From positions 310,001-374,000 of the forward strand of contig NC_013192.1 of assembly GCF_000023905.1 (NCBI RefSeq): a stretch of DNA of 64,000 bases. Direction: 5' to 3'. The stretch's first letter is position 1. Each line of letters begins with the position of its first letter. Origin of the DNA: Leptotrichia buccalis C-1013-b (GTDB taxonomy: Bacteria > Fusobacteriota > Fusobacteriia > Fusobacteriales > Leptotrichiaceae). A program made the translations under genes and the position numbers. Positions 9,121 through 17,730 of this stretch are shown here, piece by piece. Under the pieces are notes generated by a model. It searched no databases, was not told the origin of the DNA, and worked only from the letters and a program-made list of their open reading frames with translations.

Positions 9121-9899
9121 AATTTCTCCAATACACTTTTTTTAAACTCTTTCGGAGTCATTCCAAAAGTTTTTTTAAATTTTGAATTGAAGTAGTTAAA
9201 ATTTTCTATTCCCACAAGTTCTCCAATTTCATAATTTTTCAGATCCGTTGTCAAAAGTAGTAATTTTGCCTTTTCCATTCGCATATTATTTAAATAGTCC
9301 TGAAAAGGAATACCAAATAAATTTTTAAAAAGCGAACTTAAATATCCTGAGGATAAGTTCATTTCATCCGCCAGTGAATTTAAGTTAAAGGAAATTTCGC
9401 TGTATTTGTCTTCAATTTTTTTTGTTAAAATATCCTTATACTTGCTGTAGGAAACATCTTTGGCAGTTTTTTCAGTGTGACTGATTTTATTAATAATTTT
9501 TCTGGCTTCGTTGTATTTTCTAGTTTCTTCCAGTCTGTAAATCAGTTTTGAGATTATTTCATTTATATCAGTCTTTGAAACAGGTTTTAAAATATAATCT
9601 TCAACTCCGATTTTTAAAGCCTTTTGAGCGTATTCAAAGTAGTCATATCCTGAAATGATGGCTATTTTTACATCATTTTTCAGTTCCTTCATTTCCTGTG
9701 CAAGAGTAAGCCCATTTTTAAATGGAATATTTATATCAAGCAAGACAAGATCAGGCAAGACTTCTGAAAAAGTCTTAAAGGCAGAATTACCGTCTTCTGC
9801 CTCATAAACATCACTTATCTTATATTTTTCAAAATCAATAAAGGTTTTAATACCTCTTCTTATAATCGGTTCATCATCAATTATTAAAATACTATACAC
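9117..9899 (-). CDS. Response regulator with AraC-type DNA-binding domain (YesN-like)
   Basis: A 260-residue regulator. Receiver domain residues 1-120 show acidic pocket D8/D9, phosphoacceptor D55 in DLVLLDINIP and the Lys in YILKPVSK. A linker is followed by two AraC helix-turn-helix units (~165-260; SLADEMNLSSGYLSSLFKNLFG and YFNSKFKKTFGMTPKEFKK). It starts with GTG at 9899, directly after the stop codon of the thioredoxin-like gene, and an AAAGGAG within that gene's 3' end can serve as its RBS. It pairs with the kinase downstream. It likely controls its own operon, including msrAB. Confidence 0.88.
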   Translation of the reverse strand: MYSILIIDDEPIIRRGIKTFIDFEKYKISDVYEAEDGNSAFKTFSEVLPDLVLLDINIPFKNGLTLAQEMKELKNDVKIAIISGYDYFEYAQKALKIGVEDYILKPVSKTDINEIISKLIYRLEETRKYNEARKIINKISHTEKTAKDVSYSKYKDILTKKIEDKYSEISFNLNSLADEMNLSSGYLSSLFKNLFGIPFQDYLNNMRMEKAKLLLLTTDLKNYEIGELVGIENFNYFNSKFKKTFGMTPKEFKKSVLEKL

Positions 9900-10370
9900 T
9901 TATTTAACAGCTCCTTTGATTTGTGCAGCAGTCAGATGTCCCGGCAAAGTTTTAACAATATTCAAGTTCCCATCCAATATAATGTTTGAAGGATATCCCA
10001 AAACTTTTGCCCTTTTTAGCACTTCTCCCTTTTCGTCCAGCAAAACAGTAGTATTTTTGTAATTAAGCCCTTTATACCACTGAATAAATTTGGCTGTAGG
10101 TTTTTCTCCTTTTTGTCCTGGAGAAGCAATTGTTATAACTGTAAAATTCTTACTTTTATCTGCACTTAAAGAATTAATTTCGCTTAATCCCGAAAGACAG
10201 ATAGGACACCATGAAGCCCACATTTTAATATATATTTTCTTACCTTTGTACTTGTTAAGGGAAACAGGTTTATTATTAATGTCCTTTAACTGAACTCCTT
10301 GCAATGTATTTCCAAATGAAATCGATCCAAAACTCAACAAAGTTACAATTGTTACAATTAATTTTTTCAT
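9900..10370 (-). CDS. Secreted thioredoxin-like protein (TlpA/ResA type)
   Basis: A 156-residue protein with a signal peptide (residues 1-20, MKKLIVTIVTLLSFGSISFG) and one thioredoxin-fold domain. The redox motif WCPIC places the cysteines at C55 and C58. GYPSNIIL supplies the cis-Pro region. It would pass electrons from CcdA (next gene upstream in the operon) to extracytoplasmic substrates, here most plausibly MsrAB. Length and layout match TlpA/ResA proteins. Confidence 0.85.
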   Translation of the reverse strand: MKKLIVTIVTLLSFGSISFGNTLQGVQLKDINNKPVSLNKYKGKKIYIKMWASWCPICLSGLSEINSLSADKSKNFTVITIASPGQKGEKPTAKFIQWYKGLNYKNTTVLLDEKGEVLKRAKVLGYPSNIILDGNLNIVKTLPGHLTAAQIKGAVK

Positions 10371-10478
10371 AAAAATTACTTCCTTTCTGTATTATAGCAA
10401 ATTTAAAATATTTTTTGTAATTATTTTTTAAGTTATTTTGATTACTAATTGTTTTATAAAATTTAAAAAATAAAATTA

Positions 10479-11117
10479 TTAAAACTTATTCATTATTAGT
10501 AAAATTCCCATAAATATAATTAGAAATCCTCCAAAGATTTTAAAATAGTTTGTGTATTGATTTAAAGTTCGTACTTTTTTTAGCAATTCCTGAGAGAAAA
10601 AGGAAAATAGAACAAATGGAGTGGCAAGTCCTAAGACGTATATAAACATCATTAGCCCTCCATAGACTGCAGATCCTTTTTCGCCTGCAAGAGTAAGCAC
10701 CGAGGCAAGAATAGGGCCTACACACGGAGTCCACCCTAGACTAAATGTCAATCCTAGCAAAAAAGCCTGTAATGAAGAATTTTTCTCAATTAAATCCAAA
10801 TTTACAGATTTATTTTTTTCTAAAAAGTTAAATTTTAAGATACCTGTCTGATGTAATCCCAGTATTATTACAAGTATTCCTGCCAAAACTTTTATAGTGT
10901 CATTAAAGAAAATTCCCGTAAGAAAACTAAAACTAAAGCCAATGCTTACAAAAGTAAGTGAAAGACCTAAAATAAATAGAAAGGTATTAAGCACAGTTTT
11001 TTTTCCTTTGCTTAAAATTCCCAAATATACAGGAACAATGGGAAGAATACATGGAGATAGAAAACTTGCTACTCCTCCTAAAAATACGCTTCCTACCAGT
11101 AATGGCTGATTAAACAT
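10479..11117 (-). CDS. ccdA: CcdA-type transmembrane thiol-disulfide transporter
   Basis: A 212-residue membrane protein with about six TM segments, matching the CcdA/DsbD-beta family. Two conserved cysteine motifs are visible: LSPCILPIVPVYLG near residue 22 and GWTPCVGPILAS near residue 130. These cysteines shuttle electrons from cytoplasmic thioredoxin across the membrane. It lies between msrAB and the TlpA-like gene, and these three gene products make a complete reducing path. RBS GGAGAG lies just before the ATG on the minus strand. Confidence 0.88.
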   Translation of the reverse strand: MFNQPLLVGSVFLGGVASFLSPCILPIVPVYLGILSKGKKTVLNTFLFILGLSLTFVSIGFSFSFLTGIFFNDTIKVLAGILVIILGLHQTGILKFNFLEKNKSVNLDLIEKNSSLQAFLLGLTFSLGWTPCVGPILASVLTLAGEKGSAVYGGLMMFIYVLGLATPFVLFSFFSQELLKKVRTLNQYTNYFKIFGGFLIIFMGILLIMNKF

Positions 11118-11141
11118 AAATTCTCTCCTATCCTGTTCATT

Positions 11142-12221
11142 TTACTGAACTAATTTTATTAAATATCCATAATGCTCTTTTTCCATATCTTTTAATGGGA
11201 TAAATTTAATTGAAGCACTGTTTATGCAATAACGAAGCCCGCCTTTGTCTTTAGGCCCATCATCAAAAACATGTCCCAAGTGGGCTTTTCCGCTTCGACT
11301 AAGCACTTCTGTCCTTACCATATTAAAACTTGTATCATTTGCATAAGTTACAACATCTTTTGAAATAGGTTTTGTAAAACTTGGCCAGCCGCATCCTGAA
11401 TCGTATTTATCCTTTGAGGAAAATAATGGTTCCCCTGTTGTTATATCCACATAAATTCCAGCTTCATGATTATCCCAATACTCATTTGAAAAAGAATGTT
11501 CGGTATTTTTTTTCTGTGTAACACTGTATTGCAGTGGAGTAAGCCGTTTTTTCAATTCTTCATCACTTGGTTTTGGATAATCTTTTGGATCAATAATAAC
11601 TTCATCTGCTTTAGTAATATCAATGTGACAATATCCGTTAGGATTTTTTCTTAAATAGTCCTGATGGTATTCTTCTGCGAGTATATAATTTTTCAAAGGC
11701 TGAACTTCAACTTGAATTTTATCTGTATATTTTTTCTGCTCTTCTTCAATTTCCTGTAAAATAATTTCTTTATCTTTGGGATTAGTATAATAAATACCTG
11801 TTCTGTATTGTCTGCCTCTATCATTTCCCTGCTGATTAATGCTAGTAGGATCTACAACTTGAAAGTAATATTTAAGAAGCTTGCTCAAAGAAATTTTGTT
11901 TGCGTCATATTTTACGTGAACTGTTTCTGCGTGATCCGTTGATGCGACAATGTTGTAACTCGTTTTTTCAGTTTTACCGTTCGCATAGCCAACTGTAGCA
12001 TCCTTTACCCCGTCGATTCTTTCCATATATGCCTCAAGTCCCCAGAAACAGCCACCAGCAAGATAGATTTCCCTGATGTTTTCGTTTCCTGTCTGAATTA
12101 TATTTTCTTTTTTCGGTTTATTTTCATTTCTGTTCTTTCGATTTTTGTTTTTATTTGATAATACTACTGAAAATAAAGCTAAAGATAGTATTAAGAATAA
12201 TAGTAAACTTCTAGATTTCAT
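11142..12221 (-). CDS. msrAB: Fused methionine sulfoxide reductase A/B, membrane-anchored or exported
   Basis: A 359-residue two-domain enzyme. Residues 1-22 are a hydrophobic signal/anchor, followed by a Lys/Asn-rich linker. MsrA (~50-205) has the catalytic motif GGCFWG with C58 and reduces Met-S-sulfoxide. MsrB (~220-359) has [17 protein letters not shown] and catalytic RYCINSASI, and reduces Met-R-sulfoxide. Fused MsrAB with CcdA, a TlpA-like protein and a two-component system is a known fusobacterial arrangement for extracytoplasmic oxidative stress defence. GGGAGGCGG precedes the ATG. It is the first gene of the minus-strand operon. Confidence 0.93.
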   Translation of the reverse strand: MKSRSLLLFLILSLALFSVVLSNKNKNRKNRNENKPKKENIIQTGNENIREIYLAGGCFWGLEAYMERIDGVKDATVGYANGKTEKTSYNIVASTDHAETVHVKYDANKISLSKLLKYYFQVVDPTSINQQGNDRGRQYRTGIYYTNPKDKEIILQEIEEEQKKYTDKIQVEVQPLKNYILAEEYHQDYLRKNPNGYCHIDITKADEVIIDPKDYPKPSDEELKKRLTPLQYSVTQKKNTEHSFSNEYWDNHEAGIYVDITTGEPLFSSKDKYDSGCGWPSFTKPISKDVVTYANDTSFNMVRTEVLSRSGKAHLGHVFDDGPKDKGGLRYCINSASIKFIPLKDMEKEHYGYLIKLVQ

Positions 12222-12636
12222 AAAACCGCCTCCCGATTTATATTTAAATATTTTTTTGTATCTACAAGAATAGTATAGTCCAAAAATTCATAAAAAAAAA
12301 TGAAATATAATAATATTTTTCTATAATTTTATAATATTTGTCAATTTATTAATCAAATTTGATGCAATTAAAAAAATGTTAAGTTAAAATATAAAATTAA
12401 TATTGCAATTTATGATGATAAAAAAATAAAGGATTGTATAGGAATATTTATTATAAAAATAAAGAAGATATTTTAAATGTTATAAAAGGATATAAAGTGA
12501 AAAAACCATATGATTTTTTTATGTTTTCAATTTGGAGATAATTAATTGTATTTTTTGCTAAATATAAAAGATAATTCTCATGAGTAATTTTTGTAGTATT
12601 GTAAAATTTATAGAGAATATAGTATAATAGATGTAG
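12222..12636. other. Intergenic region with msrAB leader and a short coding remnant
   Basis: The first ~80 bases hold the msrAB RBS and probable minus-strand promoter (TATACT-like element around 12270-12276). From 12422 to 12541 a plus-strand frame without a start codon is open for ~39 codons (YRNIYYKNKEDILNVIKGYK ... FSIWR) and looks like a gene fragment, but I do not recognise the family. A TATAAT lies at about 12623, just before the FtsZ-like remnant. The rest is A/T-rich without recognisable structure. Confidence 0.35.
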
Positions 12637-13222
12637 ATGAAAACAGTTGCAAAAACAATGAAAATATTGACAGTGGTTGTAGCTGCTACATCAATTAATT
12701 CAAATGGAGAAAATGAGAAAATCAAGAAATTAGAAGAAGTTTCTGATACTTGTTATAGTTTTGCCTCTTAAAAAATTAGTAGAAGCGGATTCTAGTGCAA
12801 CTTTTGATAAATTATTTGAAAAAAGAGATGAAATTTTTATAAAACATGTAGAATTTATAACAAATCTAATAAAAAAATAAGGGATAGTGAATCTTGATCT
12901 TGATGATATTAAAATAATGCTAGAAAATTCAGGAGAAGGTATAACAGCATTTGGTAAAGGGGAAGGACAGGATAAGGTAAAACTTGTTACAAAACAAATA
13001 ATAAATAGCCCTTTTATAAAAAATCTTCCAAAAGCGAGAAAGATACTGTTAAGCATTATAGTAGGAGCAGATATTGGATTAACGGATTTACAGGAGGTAA
13101 CTATGATATTAAATGAAAAATTTGGAGCAGATCAAATAAATATGCTATGGGGATACATTATGGATGCTGAGCTTGAAGATAAAATTGAAGTGGAAATGCT
13201 GATAACGGATTTTTTCAAATAA
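12637..13222 (+). pseudogene. Decayed second copy of the FtsZ-like gene
   Basis: Three pieces in different states match the FtsZ-like protein at 6497 in order. Piece 1, frame of 12637: MKTVAKTMKILTVVVAATS then GENEKIKKLEEVSDT, matching its residues ~96-135. Piece 2, after a shift near 12740-12755: LILVIVLPLKKLVEADSS ... EFITNLIKK, ending at an in-frame TAA (12878-12880). Piece 3, directly after that stop: GIVNLDLDDIKIMLENSGEG ... VEMLITDFFK, to the stop at 13222. The third piece could be translated from GTG 12887 (111 residues), but it lacks a good RBS. The N-terminal domain up to the G-box position is missing. The frameshift, stop and lost 5' end mark it as a pseudogene. Confidence 0.72.
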
Positions 13223-13274
13223 GACAAAAAGTTGAATTATAATGTGAAATATAAGTAAGAAAAGGAGTATAATT

Positions 13275-13898
13275 ATGAAAGATGAAATAATGTCTGTGAT
13301 AGTAAATTTTGCTGAATGTACTTTAGATGATTTTATTTCAGATGGTTTTATAAAAAAGTTGCCTATTGTTGGTATTGCATTTTCTACGATAAAAATTGGT
13401 AAACAAATTCATGATAGAATTTTTATAGAAAAGTTGAAAAGTTTTATTAAGTACATAAATGAGAATCAGAAATGGAAAGAAAAATTTAGTGATGAAGAGG
13501 AATGTTATAAAATAGCTAAGCAACTTTTGTATATAATTGATTCATGCGATGATGATGATAAGTTGAAATTAATTGGATTGGCATTTAACTCTTTAGTAAA
13601 CGGGGAAGTGAGTAAGGATGAATATTTTTATATTGTGAGTTTAATTTCAAAATCATTTTATCCGTTTTTAAAAATATTATTAGATATTGATGAATCTGAT
13701 AAACGTTTCTTAAATGATGGCACAAAGTATGACCATACAGGTATAACACATCTATTAAATATAGGTGTACTTGATTTTGATGGTCAAACAATGACATTAT
13801 ATAATTCTCAAACGGGTGAAATAGAATCCCCTCTTTCTATAGTTACATTAAATAAGCATAGCGAATTTATAAAGAAATTATTAAGTAAATTGAATTAA
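13275..13898 (+). CDS. Hypothetical protein (207 aa)
   Basis: I do not recognise this family. It has an ATG with AAAGGAG a few bases upstream, a hydrophobic segment with Gly (KKLPIVGIAFSTIKIGKQIHD, about residues 27-47), then mostly helical, charged sequence and a C-terminal beta-like part (GVLDFDGQTMTLYNSQTGEI). The single hydrophobic segment may be a membrane-associated helix. It stands alone between the FtsZ-like pseudogene and a terminator, in a stretch that looks like accessory DNA. The closing terminator at 13964 argues that it is an expressed unit. Confidence 0.6.
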   Translation: MKDEIMSVIVNFAECTLDDFISDGFIKKLPIVGIAFSTIKIGKQIHDRIFIEKLKSFIKYINENQKWKEKFSDEEECYKIAKQLLYIIDSCDDDDKLKLIGLAFNSLVNGEVSKDEYFYIVSLISKSFYPFLKILLDIDESDKRFLNDGTKYDHTGITHLLNIGVLDFDGQTMTLYNSQTGEIESPLSIVTLNKHSEFIKKLLSKLN

Positions 13899-13963
13899 CA
13901 ACCTGATTAAGATAACAATAACTTTTAGTTTCTAAGATAATTGATAATTAGATTTAAAATTTT

Positions 13964-14002
13964 GGAAAAGTAAAGGCAATAGGCTGATACTTTTCTTTTT
14001 TT
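13964..14002 (+). terminator. Rho-independent terminator after the 207-aa gene
   Basis: GGAAAAGTA (13964-13972) pairs with TACTTTTC (13988-13995) and is followed by TTTTTTTG. It lies 66 bp after the stop codon of the hypothetical gene. Confidence 0.7.
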
Positions 14003-14187
14003 GTTTGTTAAAAAATTTAGAAAAATAAAAGTTGAAAAAAAATAGAAAAATTTTCTTTTTTTGGAAAAAATGTGGTATAATTTGATGTATGCTCAAACCT
14101 TTTTAAAATTAAATAAACTTAGGGATTGAGTAAATTATGAATTAAATACGTTATAATTATAAATAGATAAATATATTGGAGAGAAAA

Positions 14188-14682
14188 TTGGGAAAAAGTT
14201 TTAAGGATAATTTGCTGACTGCTGATAAAATGAGAGATGAAATAGTGAGATTTCAGAAGGCTGGGAAAAAGGTAGTTTTTACTAACGGAGTTTTTGATAT
14301 CCTGCATATTGGGCATTTGACTTATCTAGAAGAAGCCAGAAATTTAGGCGATATTTTGGTTGTTGGTGTAAATAGCGATGCTTCGGTTAAAGTGAACAAG
14401 GGAGATAAAAGACCTATAAATAGTGAAACAAATAGAGCTTTTGTGCTTTTGGGTACAAAATTTGTAGACTATACAGTAATTTTTAACGAAAAAACACCAG
14501 AAAAACTGTTGGATATTTTAAAGCCAGATATTCACGTAAAAGGTGGAGATTACAAAAAAGAAGACTTACCAGAAACAAAAGTTGTTGAAAAAAATGGCGG
14601 AGAAGTAAAGATTTTATCCTTTGTGGATAACATTTCCACAACGGAAATTATTAATAAGATTATTGAAGTGTATAAAAAATAA
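14188..14682 (+). CDS. RfaE2-like nucleotidyltransferase (heptose-1-phosphate adenylyltransferase family)
   Basis: A 164-residue cytidylyltransferase-like enzyme. The nucleotide-binding signature reads FTNGVFDILHIGHLTYLEEAR with the HxGH motif (HIGH). LVVGVNSDASVKVNKGDKRPI and DIHVKGGDY match the stand-alone second domain of RfaE/HldE, which activates heptose-1-phosphate to ADP-heptose for lipopolysaccharide core. Related enzymes use glycerol-3-phosphate, so the substrate is inferred. I prefer TTG 14188 because TTGGAGAG at 14176-14183 is then the RBS; a TTG at 14176 would lie inside that site. A TATAAT-like -10 (14074-14079) lies upstream. Confidence 0.82.
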   Translation: MGKSFKDNLLTADKMRDEIVRFQKAGKKVVFTNGVFDILHIGHLTYLEEARNLGDILVVGVNSDASVKVNKGDKRPINSETNRAFVLLGTKFVDYTVIFNEKTPEKLLDILKPDIHVKGGDYKKEDLPETKVVEKNGGEVKILSFVDNISTTEIINKIIEVYKK

Positions 14683-14894
14683 AAAATTTTAAAAATTATA
14701 GAAGAAATATTTGTTAATGAAATATATTTTTATTTAATACTAAATTTCATTTAAAAATAAAAATAAATTTTTATAATAAGATTGTTTAATAACTAGTTTA
14801 TAATCATTCAACTAAATTGTTTTTTATTATTTTTTAGATATTTTGAGTAATAAATATTTTTTCATATTACTATGTTTTTTCTTTTTTATTTTCG

Positions 14895-14999
14895 TAGGAT
14901 TGCTCATTGCCGCAAAACCTTATCTTGCATTAAAGGTTTATCCTGATAATTAAAATTGTGGCAAGATTGCTACGCAATAACCTATGGCTAGTCTACGAC
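14895..14999. repeat. Dispersed ~105-bp intergenic repeat, copy A
   Basis: This segment starts AGGATTGCTCATTGCCGC and ends CTACGAC. It matches 21513-21615 with about six differences, one of them a single-base indel. It contains internal complementarity (TTGCCGCAA with TTGTGGCAA; AAACCTT with AAGGTTT), so the transcript could fold. It has no open frame and is more G/C-rich than its surroundings. Confidence 0.75.
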
Positions 15000-15060
15000 A
15001 TTTTTCTGAACTGACAAAAAACTCGCTATGCTCAAACAGTTTTGCCAGCACAGAAAAATG
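14999..15060. repeat. Long hairpin with ACTCGCT...GCTCA core
   Basis: CATTTTTCTG (14999-15008) pairs perfectly with CAGAAAAATG (15051-15060). An inner pair, CTGACAAAAAACT (15011-15023) with AGTTTTGCCAG (15038-15048), closes on the core ACTCGCTATGCTCAAAC. The same core flanked by unrelated but complementary arms occurs near 33811-33890 and 56349-56466. Confidence 0.65.
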
Positions 15061-15234
15061 CTCCGACGGATTAGTTTATATTAGACTATATTAAAAAAAT
15101 GAAAATTATATTTTAATTATTTGGAAATATTAGGTTTATATCCTTTAATTAGAAAAGTTTGTAATAAATTCGTTATTTAAATGGACTTTAGTATAAAAAT
15201 AGAATTTAATTGATATTTAGAAGTGAGAAAAATT

Positions 15235-15687
15235 ATGAAAAATAAAATATTAACATTTGATAAGATAGATAAATTAGCAAAAAAATTAGCAGAAAAATTA
15301 AGAAATGGAGGCTGTCTAGGGCTTATTGGAGATTTGGGAGCGGGGAAGACTACGTTTACTAAGAAGATTTGTGAATGTTACAATGTTACAGAGAATGTAA
15401 AAAGTCCAACATTTACTTATGTGATTGAGTATAGTTCTGGAGATGTGCCTGTGTATCATTTTGATGTTTATAGAATTAATGATTCTGAGGAAATTTATGA
15501 GATTGGGTTTGAGGATTATATTGGGGAAGAGGGGAGTGTTGTGATTATTGAATGGGCGGACAAGATTTTGGAGGAAATGCCTGAAGATGCGGTGTTTGTT
15601 GAGATAAATCATTATTCGGATACGGCTCGTGAAGTTTCTGTTTATACACTTAAAAATGGAGAAAAAATAGATTTTGAAATAGAATAA
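15235..15687 (+). CDS. tsaE: tRNA threonylcarbamoyladenosine biosynthesis ATPase TsaE
   Basis: A 150-residue ATPase that works with TsaB/TsaD to form t6A37 in tRNAs reading ANN codons. The Walker A motif is GDLGAGKTTFTKK. SPTFTYVIEY, the VYHFDVYRI block and VVIIEWADKI follow the family pattern. I use ATG 15235; a GTG at 15223 falls inside the likely RBS (AGAAGTGAG). It is followed by tsaB after 41 bp, as in many genomes. Confidence 0.9.
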   Translation: MKNKILTFDKIDKLAKKLAEKLRNGGCLGLIGDLGAGKTTFTKKICECYNVTENVKSPTFTYVIEYSSGDVPVYHFDVYRINDSEEIYEIGFEDYIGEEGSVVIIEWADKILEEMPEDAVFVEINHYSDTAREVSVYTLKNGEKIDFEIE

Positions 15688-15728
15688 ATTTGTTTATTAA
15701 TAAAGAAAATTGAAAAATGGAGAAAAAT

Positions 15729-16505
15729 ATGTTGATATTTGGGATAACGACTACGACTAAGCTGGCTGGATTGTCGCTTTATGAGAATGATAAACTGCTA
15801 GGGGAAATGCATGTGGAAATGGCAAAAACACATTCTACTACGATTTTAGAGCAGATTGATAGCCTTTTGAAATGGACAGGGAAAAAGCTGGATGAAATTG
15901 AAAATGTAATTGTTTCGATAGGACCGGGTTCGTTTACGGGTGTTCGGATAGCAATTTCGGTTGTTAAGGGATTGTTTTTTGGACGGAATGTGAATTTTTA
16001 TGAAGTGAATGAGCTGGATGCACTTGGATTTCAAGCTTATTATAATTTGGAAAAAAATTCTGAAAATAATGAGAATGTGAAAATATATTCATTGATTGAT
16101 TCCCGAAAAGAAAAAGTTTATTATGCTGTTTATGAGATTTTGCAAAAAAAAGGAAATTTTGAAAATGAAAATGGAAAAAATAAATTAAAATTAGAAATGG
16201 TAAAAAGTTATGAAGTTTCCAAACTTGACAAAATTATTGAAGAAATAATTGAAAATAGTAAAATAAATAATAAAGTGTATATGGTTGGCGATGCGATTTT
16301 TAATTATAAGGAAAAAATATTGGATAAATTAGGAAATTATATAAAAATATTTGAAGATAAAAATTTAAAAATTAATACAATGACATTTGTACAGATGTTT
16401 TTAGATGAAAATTTGAAAAATGCCGATGTGATGAGAAAAACTGATATTTTTAATCTGAAGCCAGATTATTTGGAAAAATCACAGGCGGAAAGGGATAAGA
16501 AATAA
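15729..16505 (+). CDS. tsaB: tRNA threonylcarbamoyladenosine biosynthesis protein TsaB
   Basis: A 258-residue ASKHA-fold partner of TsaD in t6A synthesis. The N-terminus MLIFGITTTTKLAGLSLYEN corresponds to the usual 'MLILAIDTSTxxAS' start, and SIGPGSFTGVRIAISVVKGL is the family hallmark. I prefer ATG 15729, since the GGAG of the upstream in-frame ATG at 15717 is placed as its RBS. The usual Asp of the first motif is replaced here (GITTTT instead of AIDTST). The stop overlaps the ftsY start by one base, so the genes are coupled. Confidence 0.88.
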   Translation: MLIFGITTTTKLAGLSLYENDKLLGEMHVEMAKTHSTTILEQIDSLLKWTGKKLDEIENVIVSIGPGSFTGVRIAISVVKGLFFGRNVNFYEVNELDALGFQAYYNLEKNSENNENVKIYSLIDSRKEKVYYAVYEILQKKGNFENENGKNKLKLEMVKSYEVSKLDKIIEEIIENSKINNKVYMVGDAIFNYKEKILDKLGNYIKIFEDKNLKINTMTFVQMFLDENLKNADVMRKTDIFNLKPDYLEKSQAERDKK

Positions 16506-17695
16506 TGCTGAAAAATTTTTTTAAATTTGGAAAAAAGAAAAAAGATGAAAAACAGAAAGAGACTTTGGAAAATCAGATAGAAAAAGAAATTGAGGACAGT
16601 CAAAGTGAAATAGATAAAATTAAAGCTGAAACTGAAAAGGAAATAAAAGAAACAGCAGAAGAAATTTTAGGAAAAAATCATAAAAAAGCTGAATACAAAG
16701 AAAAAAATTTGAAAACAGAAAAAATTGAAAATGAAATGGAAAAAATAGAAGAAACATCAAATGAAAAAACAAAAAGTAAACCTAAATTAAAGCCTTTAAA
16801 AGATAGACTGGCAACTCCGAAAAAAGGATTTTTTGGGAAATTAAAAGAGATGCTTTTAGGAAAAACAATAAATGATGATTTATATGAAGAATTGGAAGAA
16901 TTGCTGATTCAGTCGGATATTGGAATGAATATGACGATGCAGCTGGTGGAAGAGCTGGAAAGTTCAGTTTCACGAAAAAAACTTAAAACATCGGAACAAA
17001 TTTACGATGAGTTAAAAGAACTTTTAAAAGCTAAATTGATTTACAATGATGAAGAAAATACTAAGTTAAAATTAAAAAATGGAAAGCTGAATATTCTTTT
17101 AGTTGTGGGTGTAAACGGTGTTGGAAAAACTACGTCAATTGGTAAAATTGCAAAAAAATTGAAAGATAGCGGAAAAAAGGTCATTATTGGGGCTGGAGAT
17201 ACTTTTAGGGCGGCTGCTATTGAGCAAGTTGAGGAATGGGGAAAAAGAACAGGTGTGGAAGTTGTAAAACAGGCACATGGAAGTGATCCTGCAGCTGTAA
17301 TTTTTGATACGGTGAAAACAGCCAAAAATCGTGGATTTGATGTGGCAATACTGGATACGGCTGGAAGGCTTCACAATAAGCGTGATTTGATGAAAGAACT
17401 TGAAAAAATAAATAAAATTATACGTGAACAGTCAGGAGAAACTGACTTTGAAACATTGCTTGTAATTGACAGTACGACTGGACAGAATGGATTGGAGCAG
17501 GCTAGAATATTTAATGAAATTGTAGATTTGACAGGAATTATACTCACAAAGTTTGATGGAACGGCAAAAGGTGGAATTATTTTCCCAATAACATCGGAAC
17601 TGAAAAAGCCAATTAAATTTATTGGAGTTGGAGAAGGAATTGAAGACTTGCGTGAATTTGATAAAAAAGAATTTGTAGAAGCTATGTTTGATTAA
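16505..17695 (+). CDS. ftsY: Signal recognition particle receptor FtsY
   Basis: A 396-residue SRP receptor GTPase. The first ~95 residues are a Lys/Glu-rich acidic A-domain. The NG domain follows: N-domain helices (~105-170), then G motifs GVNGVGKTTSIGKIAKKL, DTFRAAAIEQVEEW, DTAGRLHNKRDLM and TKFDGTAKGG, ending with the conserved PIKFIGVGEGIEDL. It docks ribosome-nascent chain complexes at the membrane. It is co-transcribed with tsaE-tsaB. Confidence 0.96.
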   Translation: MLKNFFKFGKKKKDEKQKETLENQIEKEIEDSQSEIDKIKAETEKEIKETAEEILGKNHKKAEYKEKNLKTEKIENEMEKIEETSNEKTKSKPKLKPLKDRLATPKKGFFGKLKEMLLGKTINDDLYEELEELLIQSDIGMNMTMQLVEELESSVSRKKLKTSEQIYDELKELLKAKLIYNDEENTKLKLKNGKLNILLVVGVNGVGKTTSIGKIAKKLKDSGKKVIIGAGDTFRAAAIEQVEEWGKRTGVEVVKQAHGSDPAAVIFDTVKTAKNRGFDVAILDTAGRLHNKRDLMKELEKINKIIREQSGETDFETLLVIDSTTGQNGLEQARIFNEIVDLTGIILTKFDGTAKGGIIFPITSELKKPIKFIGVGEGIEDLREFDKKEFVEAMFD

Positions 17696-17730
17696 AAATA
17701 AAATAATAAATAAAGGAGATAAGAATTGTT

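Larger units (their letters stand above)
14683..15234. other. Intergenic region carrying repeat copy A and a hairpin
   Basis: The 550-bp gap has no credible gene. It holds a T-rich head TATGTTTTTTCTTTTTTAT (14871-14889, repeated exactly at 56278), the ~105-bp dispersed repeat (14895-14999) and a long hairpin (14999-15060). An earlier stretch at 14757-14810 (AATTTTTATAATAAGATTG onward) resembles 37710-37750. The remainder is A/T-rich. Confidence 0.6.

Noticed and set aside
12887-13222. The 111-codon frame as an intact small gene
   Set aside because: It begins at a GTG without a good RBS, directly behind an in-frame stop, and the homology to the FtsZ-like protein continues upstream across that stop and a frameshift. 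It is the tail of a pseudogene.
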